Assembly: GCA_017880865.1 (NCBI GenBank)
Contig: JADGRL010000001.1
Coordinates: 62,001 to 126,000 of the forward strand
Source of the DNA: Gallionella sp.
Lineage (GTDB): Bacteria > Pseudomonadota > Gammaproteobacteria > Burkholderiales > Gallionellaceae
Reading direction: 5' to 3'
DNA length: 64,000 nucleotides
The notes under the pieces are model-generated. The model made no database searches, was not told the DNA's origin, and saw only the letters and a list, made by a program, of their open reading frames with translations. Of the stretch, positions 40,443 to 48,790 are shown one piece after another. Position numbers and translations under genes: made by a program. The number at the start of each line of letters is the position of its first letter. The first letter of the stretch is position 1.

Positions 40443-41480
40443 ATGAAATTATTGCGATGGATGTTAATCCTGATGGCCTTTGTGAGTGCAATGGGAGCGA
40501 TCGCTCCGGCATTTGCCGAAGATGCGCCACCAGCGGTTATTGAACAGAAACCGGCTCAGGACATTGTCTTGAAGGGCGATGCAAAATGCACGAGTTGCCA
40601 CGACGAAGCTGACGAACCCCAGCCTTCAATGCTCGAATTGCACCCGCAGGTGCTCAGCATCGGTAAAACCATGCACGGCACGACGGCGGACAGTCGCACG
40701 CCGACTTGCACCGACTGCCACGGTGAGAGCGCCAGTCACATCAACCACAAAGGCAGCGACAAGCCGCCCAAAGCAGATCGCACTTTCGGCAAGAATACGG
40801 TCACTCCCGCTGCGGAACGCAATGAAGCCTGCATGCGTTGTCACCAGAAAGATGCCAGCCGCCACTTGTGGATGGGCAGTGCGCATGAAAGCCACGATGT
40901 GGCCTGCACCTCATGCCACCAGATACACACGGCTCATGACAAGGTCAGGGACAAGCGCACCCAGCCCGAAGTGTGTTTCACCTGCCATAAGGAACAACGC
41001 GCGCAGGTCAACAAACAATCTCACCATCCCATACTGGAAGGCAAAGTGAGTTGTTCAGATTGCCATAACCCGCACGGCTCGGTTGGACCGAAGCTGATGA
41101 AGCGCGATAGTGTCGTCGAGACCTGCTACACCTGCCACATGGAGAAACGCGGGCCGTTCGTGCATAACCATCAACCGGTCAATGACGACTGCACGAATTG
41201 CCATATGCCGCACGGAACCACTGCCGACAACCTGCTCAAGGCGCGTCCGCCGCTGGTTTGCTACCAGTGCCATAGCGGGCACGGCACTCCCGGCATTGCC
41301 GGTATTGCACCGGGAATCAGCGGGTCGGTAAACGTTCCTGGGGTTAGCGGCAACAGCGCCAAGGCCAACACCAACATCGAGCAAGGGCGCGGCTGTCTGA
41401 ACTGCCATACCGAAATTCACGGCAGCAATAACCCGAACGGCGGACAGAATCTTCTGCCCCCAGCTTTCTTCCTGCGCTGA
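40443..41480 (+). CDS. mtoA: Decaheme c-type cytochrome, MtoA/MtrA family
   Basis: 345 residues, signal peptide cut near APAFA (25). Ten CXXCH sites at C49, C89, C130, C155, C178, C204, C228, C250, C273 and C318, the count and size of MtrA/MtoA. Between haems 9 and 10 is a ~40-residue Gly/Pro-rich insertion (PGISGSVNVPGVSG). MtrA-type proteins sit inside an MtrB barrel and conduct electrons across the outer membrane; direction may be inward (Fe(II) oxidation) or outward (metal reduction). The frame extends upstream to 40407, but the ATG at 40443 has GGGGGA before it and starts the signal peptide. Confidence 0.88.
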   Translation: MKLLRWMLILMAFVSAMGAIAPAFAEDAPPAVIEQKPAQDIVLKGDAKCTSCHDEADEPQPSMLELHPQVLSIGKTMHGTTADSRTPTCTDCHGESASHINHKGSDKPPKADRTFGKNTVTPAAERNEACMRCHQKDASRHLWMGSAHESHDVACTSCHQIHTAHDKVRDKRTQPEVCFTCHKEQRAQVNKQSHHPILEGKVSCSDCHNPHGSVGPKLMKRDSVVETCYTCHMEKRGPFVHNHQPVNDDCTNCHMPHGTTADNLLKARPPLVCYQCHSGHGTPGIAGIAPGISGSVNVPGVSGNSAKANTNIEQGRGCLNCHTEIHGSNNPNGGQNLLPPAFFLR

Positions 41481-41494
41481 TCTGGAGACCCATC

Positions 41495-43789
41495 ATGATA
41501 AACAAAAATACACACAAGGCTTTTCGTTTATTGCCCATTGCAGCAGTCCTGCTGGCTGCATTTGGTGACGTCCATGCGCAGGAGAATGCCGAAGTTAAGG
41601 AACTGATAACCCCGGATAGTGCGATCAGTGCCGGTGTCGGTGTGGTTAACAACACCTCTGATGCGAAGCGCTTCGGGCAATATACCGGGATGAACCAAGG
41701 CGGCGCTTACGGTCTGCTCGACTTCGATTTGATCAAGCGGAACGATGCCACGGGCACCTGGACGACGTTGCTGGGGCGCAATCTTGGCCTTGATACACGG
41801 GAAATCGCCTTGTCTCAGCAGAAGCAGGGAGACTGGAAGTACAAGTTTGACTATAACGAGATCGTCCGCCGAGATCCCTATACGATCCATACCGGCATGA
41901 CTGGCATAGGCACGACAACTCCCACCGTGAATTTGATCGCGACTCCCACGATGCCGGCTACCTGGGCAACGGCAAACGGCCTCGCTCCCAGCAACGGGGT
42001 GGCCGGTTCCGACGTGGACTTAAAGATCAAACGCACGGCCTTAGGGATCAGCGGAGAAAAGTGGCTGACGCCTGAATTGCAGTTTGAGGCCGGCTTTAAG
42101 AATGAAGACAAGAAGGGCGCCCGCATGTTTGGACGGGTCGGTATTGATTCCGCCGAAATGGGGCTCAGGCCTACCATAGGCACAGGTGGTGCAGGCGCCA
42201 CTGGCAATTGGGCCATGTTGCTGACGCCTGAGCCGATCAATTCAACCACTAGCCAATTTGAGGCGAAGATGAATTTCAGCAGGGACAAGTTGTCCCTCAC
42301 GGGAGGTTATTTCGGCTCTTTTTATACCAACCATTTTGGCAGCCTTTCCCCCACGGTGCCGGACATCCTGAATCGCGGGCCGCTCTGGAATGGCGGGCCC
42401 GCCGGTTCGTCGACCATAGCCCAGCTTGCGTCCGCCCCCGTTGCGTTGCCACCCGATAATCAGGCGCATCAGCTTTATCTCGCAGGAAACTGGGCTTATT
42501 CGTCCACCACCCGCACGAACTTCAAGTTGGCCTACACCCATGCGACGCAAAACGAAAGTTTTGCCGCGCAAGGATTGACCCCAGCCGCCACCGCCCCGGC
42601 AAGCCTAGGGGGCGTGGTGGATACCACGCTCGTGCAAACGGGATTGTCGATGCGTCCGGCGAAGGATCTGTCCGTCAACGCCAGCCTGCGCTACGAAGAT
42701 CGCGCGGATCGCACACCAGTCTATGTGTATAACACCAGCACGGCCAGCGTAGGGCTGAACAATACGACCAACTGGCCGTCTGCATCGCAGACCCGTACCA
42801 ACGCCAAGCTGGATGGAACCTATCGTTTACCCGCAGGATATTCCGCGACTCTGGGGACCGATTGGGAACGCAAGAATGCGCCGCTGCCACCGGCAAAAAC
42901 AGCCATTTTCGCGAACCAGGTCTTCTTCCGTCCGCAGCTGGATGAATACGGGGTGCATGGCGAGTTGCGAAAAACCATGGCTGAAACTTTAAGTGGTGCC
43001 ATCGGGGTCGAGTATAAACAGCGCAGGGGCAATGGGGATTGGGTTAGCTCATCCGCAGTGGCTGGCAATCCGATTGTCCCGGTCGCGGGCACACTGAACA
43101 ATGTCTTGGCGGACATGTACATGGACCGCAATCGCACCAAGTTGAAAGGCTCTCTCGACTGGTCACCGTCGGATCGACTTTCCTTGCAGGCGGCGCTCGA
43201 GCACGCACAGGATGATTACCAGCGGGCGGCCCCTGTTCCTGCCGTCGCCGTTACCCCGGGGGCGCGGGTTGTCATCATCGATTCATTGACGCTGGATAGC
43301 TCCTACACACTGTCTGAAGACTGGAGGCTGAACGGCTATTGGACACACAGTGAAAACAGATGGAACGTCAACAAAATCGCCATATCCGATGACACCCGCA
43401 ACTACACGGAAACCGTTGGTCTCGGCATCAAGGGCAAGGCGACCGGTCGTCTGGATATAGGGGCCGATATCCTGGCTACCCGTGACACGACCACCTTCAG
43501 TAATATGCCGGCTGCCGGCAATATCGCCGGATGGAATGGACAGCCTCTTCCCGGAAACTTCCTGCCTAAGATCCATTACAACACGGAGAAGCTGAACCTG
43601 TTTGCCAAGTACGCCCTCCAGAAGAGTTCCGATGTCCTGATGAACGTCGGCTACCAGCACTTCAAGACCGACGATTGGCAGTGGGGCTACAACGGCATTC
43701 CATTCCTGTATTCCGACAACACGACCGTTTCTCAACCCATGACCCAGCATCTATGGTTCGTTGCTGCGCGCTACATTTATACGTTCTAG
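41495..43789 (+). CDS. mtoB: MtoB/MtrB/PioB-family outer-membrane beta-barrel
   Basis: 764 residues, signal peptide to about AFGDVHA (28), then a long series of alternating amphipathic strands ending WFVAARYIYTF, with a terminal aromatic residue as required for barrel insertion. The N-terminal YGLLDFDLIKRND and GLDTREIALSQQKQG blocks are typical of the MtrB/PioB family. No N-terminal CXXC pair as in Shewanella MtrB is visible. It lies 14 bp after the decaheme gene, so the two form a porin-cytochrome complex spanning the outer membrane. No surface MtrC-like cytochrome follows. Confidence 0.88.
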   Translation: MINKNTHKAFRLLPIAAVLLAAFGDVHAQENAEVKELITPDSAISAGVGVVNNTSDAKRFGQYTGMNQGGAYGLLDFDLIKRNDATGTWTTLLGRNLGLDTREIALSQQKQGDWKYKFDYNEIVRRDPYTIHTGMTGIGTTTPTVNLIATPTMPATWATANGLAPSNGVAGSDVDLKIKRTALGISGEKWLTPELQFEAGFKNEDKKGARMFGRVGIDSAEMGLRPTIGTGGAGATGNWAMLLTPEPINSTTSQFEAKMNFSRDKLSLTGGYFGSFYTNHFGSLSPTVPDILNRGPLWNGGPAGSSTIAQLASAPVALPPDNQAHQLYLAGNWAYSSTTRTNFKLAYTHATQNESFAAQGLTPAATAPASLGGVVDTTLVQTGLSMRPAKDLSVNASLRYEDRADRTPVYVYNTSTASVGLNNTTNWPSASQTRTNAKLDGTYRLPAGYSATLGTDWERKNAPLPPAKTAIFANQVFFRPQLDEYGVHGELRKTMAETLSGAIGVEYKQRRGNGDWVSSSAVAGNPIVPVAGTLNNVLADMYMDRNRTKLKGSLDWSPSDRLSLQAALEHAQDDYQRAAPVPAVAVTPGARVVIIDSLTLDSSYTLSEDWRLNGYWTHSENRWNVNKIAISDDTRNYTETVGLGIKGKATGRLDIGADILATRDTTTFSNMPAAGNIAGWNGQPLPGNFLPKIHYNTEKLNLFAKYALQKSSDVLMNVGYQHFKTDDWQWGYNGIPFLYSDNTTVSQPMTQHLWFVAARYIYTF

Positions 43790-43823
43790 GCCAGTGCAAG
43801 CAGGTGAACTGAATGGGCTGGAA

Positions 43824-44408
43824 TTACGCGCTATGCAGCTTCAACATCGCCGCTTCGGTCTTGCCTTCGATGACCAGATGCGCGATGTTTAGCGCTTGCT
43901 GCATGGCCGCGTCGATCAGATCGCGCTCTTCGCGGCGCGGATCATTCAGCACATAGTTGGCCACTTCGGCACGGTCGCCGGGATGGCCGATGCCGATGCG
44001 CAGCCGCCAGAACTCCTTCGCTCCCAGATGCGAGATGATGTCTTTCAGGCCGTTATGCCCACCGTGTCCGCCGCCCATTTTCAGGCGTGCCACGCCCGGC
44101 GGTAAATCCAACTCGTCATGCACCACCAGCATTTCCGCCGGTTCAATTTTGTAGAACTGCGCCAGCGCGCCGACAGCCCGGCCACTGAGGTTCATGAAGG
44201 TTTGCGGCTTGAGCAACAACACTTCATGTCCATGCAACGACCCGCGCGCCGTCAGGCCGTGGAATTTGCTCTCACTTTTAAAATTTAACTTTTGTTCGCG
44301 CGCGAATTCGTCCACCCACCGGAAACCGACGTTGTGCCGGGTGGTCTCATATTCGCGTCCGGGGTTGCCCAGACCAACAATCAAACGTATCGCAGTCATG
44401 CCGTTCAT
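43824..44408 (-). CDS. pth: Peptidyl-tRNA hydrolase
   Basis: 194 residues; releases stalled peptidyl-tRNA. Signature [18 protein letters not shown] with the catalytic His, and HDELDLPPG ... [13 protein letters not shown]. The start may be the ATG at 44408 or the third codon downstream at 44399. It lies downstream of rplY after a terminator-like hairpin. Confidence 0.96.
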   Translation of the reverse strand: MNGMTAIRLIVGLGNPGREYETTRHNVGFRWVDEFAREQKLNFKSESKFHGLTARGSLHGHEVLLLKPQTFMNLSGRAVGALAQFYKIEPAEMLVVHDELDLPPGVARLKMGGGHGGHNGLKDIISHLGAKEFWRLRIGIGHPGDRAEVANYVLNDPRREERDLIDAAMQQALNIAHLVIEGKTEAAMLKLHSA

Positions 44409-44435
44409 AGAGCCTGAATGAATGGTGCCTGAATG

Positions 44436-44473
44436 AAAAAACCCGCCATGCCAGTATCAGCAATGACGGGTTT
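44436..44473 (-). terminator. Rho-independent terminator after rplY
   Basis: On the minus strand a 10-bp stem AACCCGTCAT / ATGGCGGGTT with a 13-nt loop, followed by a run of six T. It lies 16 bp after the rplY stop and before pth, so part of the transcription probably ends here. Confidence 0.8.
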
Positions 44474-44488
44474 ATGCAGCCAGCCGAG

Positions 44489-45196
44489 TTACTTGGCTTT
44501 GGCGGCTGGGGCTTTAGCAGCAGGAGCTTTAGCCGCAACCTTGGCGGCGCCAGCAGCAACAGCAGGTGCGGCGGCTGCCGAGGCTGCTGCTGCCGCATCG
44601 GCCTCGGCAGTCACTTCAGCTTCCATCATGCCACGCGGCACTTGCACGGTGGCTACCACAGCGTCTGTGGTATGTGTGCCGTGTGTGGCAGCTTCCACGC
44701 CCTTGGGCATCTTCAGGTCAGCCACGTGTATGGAATGACCCAGTGTCATATGCGACAAGTCCACTTCGATGAAGGCTGGCAGATCCTTGGGCAAACAAGT
44801 GATGTCCAGTTCGGTCTTCACGTGACTGATCTTGCCACCTTCTTTCACGCCTGGCGCGATGTCCGCATTCATGAAATGCAGCGGCACTTTGATATGCATC
44901 TTTTTGTTCGCGTCCACGCGCTGGAAGTCGATGTGCTGGACTTGCTGGCGGAACGGGTGCATCACGAAATCGCGCAACTGCACGGATTCTTTTTTTCCAT
45001 CCAGAATCAGCGTCAGGATCGAAGCGTGGAAAGCTTCCACGCGCAGCTTGTGGTACAGCTCATTGTGATCGATGTCAATATTGTGTACGTCACCTACGCC
45101 ATAAACAACACCTGGCACGCGGCCGGTGTTACGCAGACGGCGGCTCGCACCCGTACCTTGCGTTTTGCGGGTTGTTGCATTGATTTCAATTGTCAT
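44489..45196 (-). CDS. rplY: 50S ribosomal protein L25/Ctc
   Basis: 235 residues, the long CTC form: L25 domain (1-95) that binds 5S rRNA, TL5 C-terminal domain, and an Ala/Lys-rich tail (~185-235, [24 protein letters not shown]). The frame extends to 45244, but the ATG at 45194-45196 ([11 protein letters not shown]) has GGAGAAG upstream and is typical. Confidence 0.96.
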   Translation of the reverse strand: MTIEINATTRKTQGTGASRRLRNTGRVPGVVYGVGDVHNIDIDHNELYHKLRVEAFHASILTLILDGKKESVQLRDFVMHPFRQQVQHIDFQRVDANKKMHIKVPLHFMNADIAPGVKEGGKISHVKTELDITCLPKDLPAFIEVDLSHMTLGHSIHVADLKMPKGVEAATHGTHTTDAVVATVQVPRGMMEAEVTAEADAAAAASAAAAPAVAAGAAKVAAKAPAAKAPAAKAK

Positions 45197-45276
45197 TTTA
45201 CTTCTCCAAAAAACAGAATCGTCCGCGACCAGACGATTCAACATTTGCGGCAGCCAACATGGCTGCTGCTAAAAAC

Positions 45277-46227
45277 TTATTCCGTGAACAGGGAACTCAC
45301 CGATTCTTCGTTGTTGATGCGGCGTATCGTTTCTGCCAGCAATTCCGCCGTGCTCAATTGGCGGATGCGTTTGCAGTTCTTCGCCGCTTCGCTCAGCGGG
45401 ATGGTGTCGGTGATCACCAACTCATCCATCGCGGAATTTTCGATGCGCTCGATCGCAGGTCCAGACAGTACCGCATGGGTACAGTAAGCCAGTACGCGTG
45501 TCGCACCTTTTTCCTTCAGTGCGTTGGCGGCTTCGCACAGCGTGTTGGCGGTATCCACCATGTCGTCCATGATCAGACAGGTACGTCCCGCTACATCTCC
45601 GATGATGTTCATCACCTTGGCCACGTTCGGCTTGGGGCGGCGTTTGTCGATAATCGCGAGATCCGCATCCAGTTGCTTCGCCAGCGCGCGGGCACGTACC
45701 ACGCCGCCCACATCCGGCGACACCACAATCAGATTCGGGTAGTTGTGCTTCCATACGTCGGACAGCAGGATCGGGCTGGCGTAAATATTATCCACCGGAA
45801 TATCGAAGAAGCCCTGAATCTGGTCGGAGTGCAAATCCATCGTCAACAGACGATCCACACCGGCGCTACTCAACATATCGGCCACCACTTTTGCGGTAAT
45901 CGCGACACGAGCCGAACGCGGGCGACGATCCTGGCGCGCGTAGCCAAAATACGGCATCGCGGCGGTGATACGTCCGGCGGAAGCGCGTTTCAATGCGTCC
46001 ACCATCACCATTACTTCCATCAGATTGTCATTGGTCGGCGCGCAAGTGGATTGCAGCACGAACACATCCCTGCCACGCACATTCTCAAGGAGCTCGACCA
46101 TCACTTCACCGTCGGAGAAACGCCCCACCGTGGCGCGACCGAGATTAATATGCAGATGCTTTGCGACCGCTTCAGCGAGCTTGGGATTGGCATTACCGGT
46201 GAACACCATCAGGCTGTCGTAGGACAC
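45277..46227 (-). CDS. prs: Ribose-phosphate pyrophosphokinase
   Basis: 316 residues; ATP + ribose-5-phosphate to PRPP, feeding purine, pyrimidine, histidine and NAD synthesis. Start [17 protein letters not shown] uses GTG at 46225-46227 with AAGGGG upstream. The PRPP-binding loop [12 protein letters not shown] and the flexible loop ATP site ([10 protein letters not shown]) are intact. Confidence 0.97.
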   Translation of the reverse strand: MSYDSLMVFTGNANPKLAEAVAKHLHINLGRATVGRFSDGEVMVELLENVRGRDVFVLQSTCAPTNDNLMEVMVMVDALKRASAGRITAAMPYFGYARQDRRPRSARVAITAKVVADMLSSAGVDRLLTMDLHSDQIQGFFDIPVDNIYASPILLSDVWKHNYPNLIVVSPDVGGVVRARALAKQLDADLAIIDKRRPKPNVAKVMNIIGDVAGRTCLIMDDMVDTANTLCEAANALKEKGATRVLAYCTHAVLSGPAIERIENSAMDELVITDTIPLSEAAKNCKRIRQLSTAELLAETIRRINNEESVSSLFTE

Positions 46228-46259
46228 GTGAACCCCTTAAAGAATCAAAACACACAACA

Positions 46260-46352
46260 GGGGCTATCGCCCCGGTAAACCAACTGAGGGCTCACGCCCC
46301 GGTAAACTACAGAGGCTGGCGCCCCGATAGAACAACACGTGCTCACGCCCCG
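46260..46352. repeat. Four imperfect ~26-bp tandem repeats between tRNA-Gln and prs
   Basis: GCCCC boxes start at 46269, 46296, 46321 and 46347 (periods 27, 25, 26). Each unit contains a small palindrome (for example GGGGCTATCGCCCC, GGGCTCACGCCC) followed by an A-rich link (GGTAAAC). The array lies in the tRNA/prs spacer, in transcribed sequence if ispE-tRNA-prs is one unit. Confidence 0.7.
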
Positions 46353-46376
46353 CTAATGAGACAGGACGCCTGAAAC

Positions 46377-46451
46377 TGGCTGAGGAGGTAGGGATCGAAC
46401 CTACGAATGCTGGAATCAAAATCCAGTGCCTTACCACTTGGCGACTCCCCA
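46377..46451 (-). tRNA. tRNA-Gln (anticodon TTG)
   Basis: On the minus strand: acceptor TGGGGAG/CTCCTCA, anticodon arm CTGGA-TTTTGAT-TCCAG (anticodon TTG), T arm GTAGG-TTCGATC-CCTAC, discriminator G, and CCA encoded in the genome. 75 nt. The position between ispE and prs is conserved in betaproteobacteria. Confidence 0.97.
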
Positions 46452-46459
46452 ATAAACTT

Positions 46460-47344
46460 TTACTGCACCCAATCATGCAACGGATGCTTTGCTAAACCTT
46501 GCGCCACCACGCCGCGCATGCCATTTTGATCACGCATATCGGGCGGCAACTGCTTTAATACGGCCTCAGCCTGGTCGCGGCTGGCAAACTCGGCGAACAC
46601 ACAAGCCCCTGATCCGGTCATCATCGCTTTGCCAAATTGATCGAGCCAAGCTATATAACTCGCCACTTCCGGGTAGAGATCGCACACTACGGATTGCAGA
46701 TCATTGTGAAGCCGGTGCTCGTCGCGATGTTGCCGTTCCCCAAGCGACCATTCCGAAAGGGCGCGCATTGTGATGGAAACCGTATCGCGTGTCAATTCTG
46801 GATGCGCAAAAATCTGTGCGGTCGGCACGTGTACCGGCGGGAACAGCACCACATACCATGCCTGCGGCAGCGGATAGGCCTGCAACTTTTCGCCCACACC
46901 CTCGGCAAACGCGTTCTCGCCGAACACGAACACCGGCACATCCGCGCCCAGCCTCAAGCCTAATTGCATTAAGCGGCTACGCGACAAACCCAGCGACCAC
47001 AAGCGATTGAGCGCGATCAGCGTGGTCGCCGCATCCGAGCTGCCGCCACCTAAGCCCCCGCCCATCGGGATGCGCTTTTCCACCGTGATGTCCACCCCCT
47101 GCACGCATCCGGTCTCGCTTTGCAACAGGCGCGCCGCGCGCACGCACAAATCCTGCTCCTCCGCCACGCCCTCGACCACATTGGCGCGATGCACCACGCC
47201 GTCTTCGCGCAAACTAAAATGCAGCGTGTCGTGCAGGTCGATGAAGCGGAACAGGGTTTGCAGCAGATGATAGCCGTCCGCACGCCGTCCTATGACATGC
47301 AGAAATAAATTTAATTTTGCGGGGGCAGGACAGGTAAGCTTCAT
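46460..47344 (-). CDS. ispE: 4-diphosphocytidyl-2-C-methyl-D-erythritol kinase
   Basis: 294 residues; fourth stage of the MEP isoprenoid pathway. GHMP-kinase motifs: CPAPAKLNLFLHV at the start, ATP loop PMGGGLGGGSSDAA, and the C-terminal MTGSGACVF. It lies immediately upstream of tRNA-Gln and downstream of lolB. Confidence 0.97.
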   Translation of the reverse strand: MKLTCPAPAKLNLFLHVIGRRADGYHLLQTLFRFIDLHDTLHFSLREDGVVHRANVVEGVAEEQDLCVRAARLLQSETGCVQGVDITVEKRIPMGGGLGGGSSDAATTLIALNRLWSLGLSRSRLMQLGLRLGADVPVFVFGENAFAEGVGEKLQAYPLPQAWYVVLFPPVHVPTAQIFAHPELTRDTVSITMRALSEWSLGERQHRDEHRLHNDLQSVVCDLYPEVASYIAWLDQFGKAMMTGSGACVFAEFASRDQAEAVLKQLPPDMRDQNGMRGVVAQGLAKHPLHDWVQ

Positions 47345-47410
47345 TCCAAATAATCCATTAGCGATTTTTAATAATGTTCGATACGTCTATTAAAGCTTGC
47401 AGCATCAGAT

Positions 47411-47503
47411 GTAGGAGCCCGATTCATCGGGCGATTGTGTGGCAAGCAATCGCGCAATACCCACAGGGTACAAGAACCTTTCCGAGGTAAATTGTGCTCC
47501 TAC
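47411..47503. repeat. Diverged GTAGGAGC inverted-repeat element
   Basis: GTAGGAGCCCGATTCATCGG at 47411 and its partial complement GTGCTCCTAC ending at 47503, with an internal CCCGATTCATCGGG palindrome and a ~60-nt interior (CAATCGC inverted copies). It lies between lolB and ispE and is related to the elements at 4196 and 53548. Confidence 0.6.
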
Positions 47504-47535
47504 GAGGCATATGGGTTGTAATGAATTATCTGGCT

Positions 47536-48114
47536 TCATTGCGGATTCCATTCCCACTCGTCGATCAGCAATTGCACCTGCAAATCTTCATGGCTCAACT
47601 GCAAGCGCGCAGGCAAACTGTCCGGCTTGCCGTCGGCGTAGCGCAGATAGCGCACTTCCCAACCATCCTGACGCAGCACGGTGATTCTGCCCGCGCTATC
47701 ACGCTCGATTTGCGCGGGACTTGCGGGATCCGCCATGCCCAGCACCCAATGATGCAAACCATTCAGCGGCAAATGCCAACCCAGCACTTGCTCCATCAGC
47801 GATTCCGCATCTACATCCTGATAATGTTTGTCTCCGTTATCAAGCGTCGCATTGCGATCGTCGCGATAAACGCGCGCGGCAGTTTGCCCTAACGGGTTGA
47901 GCAGCAGAATTTCATCGGATTGCACCTGATGCATCCAGTGCAGCCCGGCGGATTGGCGTGTTTCCTGATGCTTGATCGAAATGCGTCCGTTCATCGCGAA
48001 CGGCGCGGATTCAGCCTGTGCGGGGTGCGCAACTTGTGACGTTGGTAAAGACGCGCAGCCGCCCAGCATCGCCAATAAAACCAGCAGCTTCAGGAAAACT
48101 CTAAAAATCCACAT
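47536..48114 (-). CDS. lolB: Outer-membrane lipoprotein LolB
   Basis: 192 residues; accepts lipoproteins from LolA and inserts them into the outer membrane. Signal sequence with lipobox LGGC (Cys20), then the LolB fold (FAMNGRISIKHQ ... GLHWMHQ). The N-terminal coding end overlaps the stop of the preceding orphan gene by 14 bp. Confidence 0.93.
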   Translation of the reverse strand: MWIFRVFLKLLVLLAMLGGCASLPTSQVAHPAQAESAPFAMNGRISIKHQETRQSAGLHWMHQVQSDEILLLNPLGQTAARVYRDDRNATLDNGDKHYQDVDAESLMEQVLGWHLPLNGLHHWVLGMADPASPAQIERDSAGRITVLRQDGWEVRYLRYADGKPDSLPARLQLSHEDLQVQLLIDEWEWNPQ

Positions 48115-48676
48115 TGCGTTCGAGATTGGTTAAGATCAATCGAGTCTGACCCCATTTATTTCCATTTATTTCCAAATCAATACCCAATGAACCCGATGCC
48201 GGTTTAGGGTTAAGTTTGATAAGCGTGGGGGCGGGGGCGGGACACAGCGGCACGGTATCATTAATAGCAACGGAGACAATAAGGTTCTCCACTATCTTGT
48301 AATACTTACCTTCGAACTCAGCCATGAAGACCGCTTTATCGTTCCCCAAGTAGCCAGGTTCTGGAGTATAAAGATAACCCTGCCCAGTAGAATCAGGCGT
48401 AAATGTTCCATGCTTAGGCGCTTCCAGTAAGGTGATTTTGATGGAAGCTAATGCGGTTCTATCGTCTAAGATATCTCGATTATTTTGGTTTCCCAAAGAT
48501 ACTGCGAGCCAACCAGCAGGGGTTGCCCATCCCTCAACCCCACTCTGAAATTCATCACATGTTTTCAGTAAGTAAATAGGTTGTTGGGTGTTACTCCCCG
48601 CACCAGACACTGCTGCCTGCGCCAACACGATAGGAGCATCTTGTATCGGCGTATAAGGTATATCCATCGTGAACAT
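48101..48676 (-). CDS. Orphan Ig-like protein (hypothetical)
   Basis: 191 residues with AGGAGA before the ATG at 48674-48676. No signal peptide is seen. The middle part (EAPKHGTFTP ... YLYTPEPGYLGNDKAVF ... ENLIVSVAIND) resembles the Ig-like/cadherin-like strands found in adhesins. The C-terminus NKWGQTRLILTNLERN is read through a GGAAATAAAT duplication and overlaps lolB. It lies in the spot where the TPR gene and lolB are usually adjacent, so it is an insertion. Function unknown. Confidence 0.55.
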   Translation of the reverse strand: MFTMDIPYTPIQDAPIVLAQAAVSGAGSNTQQPIYLLKTCDEFQSGVEGWATPAGWLAVSLGNQNNRDILDDRTALASIKITLLEAPKHGTFTPDSTGQGYLYTPEPGYLGNDKAVFMAEFEGKYYKIVENLIVSVAINDTVPLCPAPAPTLIKLNPKPASGSLGIDLEINGNKWGQTRLILTNLERNVDF

Positions 48677-48720
48677 AAGTTCTTCTCCTGTATCAGTTAG
48701 GGTTTGGGCGTAGTTCTATT

Positions 48721-48743
48721 GTTCCCACGCTTCGCGTGGGAAC
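48721..48743. repeat. Short palindrome GTTCCCACG...CGTGGGAAC
   Basis: Perfect 9-bp arms around CTTCG, a REP-like sequence common in many proteobacteria, followed by a second hairpin ACCGC-TCT-GCGGT (48753-48765). No T-run, so a poor intrinsic terminator. Confidence 0.55.
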
Positions 48744-48790
48744 GCATCTATAACCGCTCTGCGGTGATTGAGATATAAACCTACGTTTAA

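Noticed and set aside
46260-46352. CRISPR-like array near tRNA-Gln
   Set aside because: Units are 25-27 bp without unique spacers, only four copies, and no cas genes nearby; it is a plain tandem repeat.
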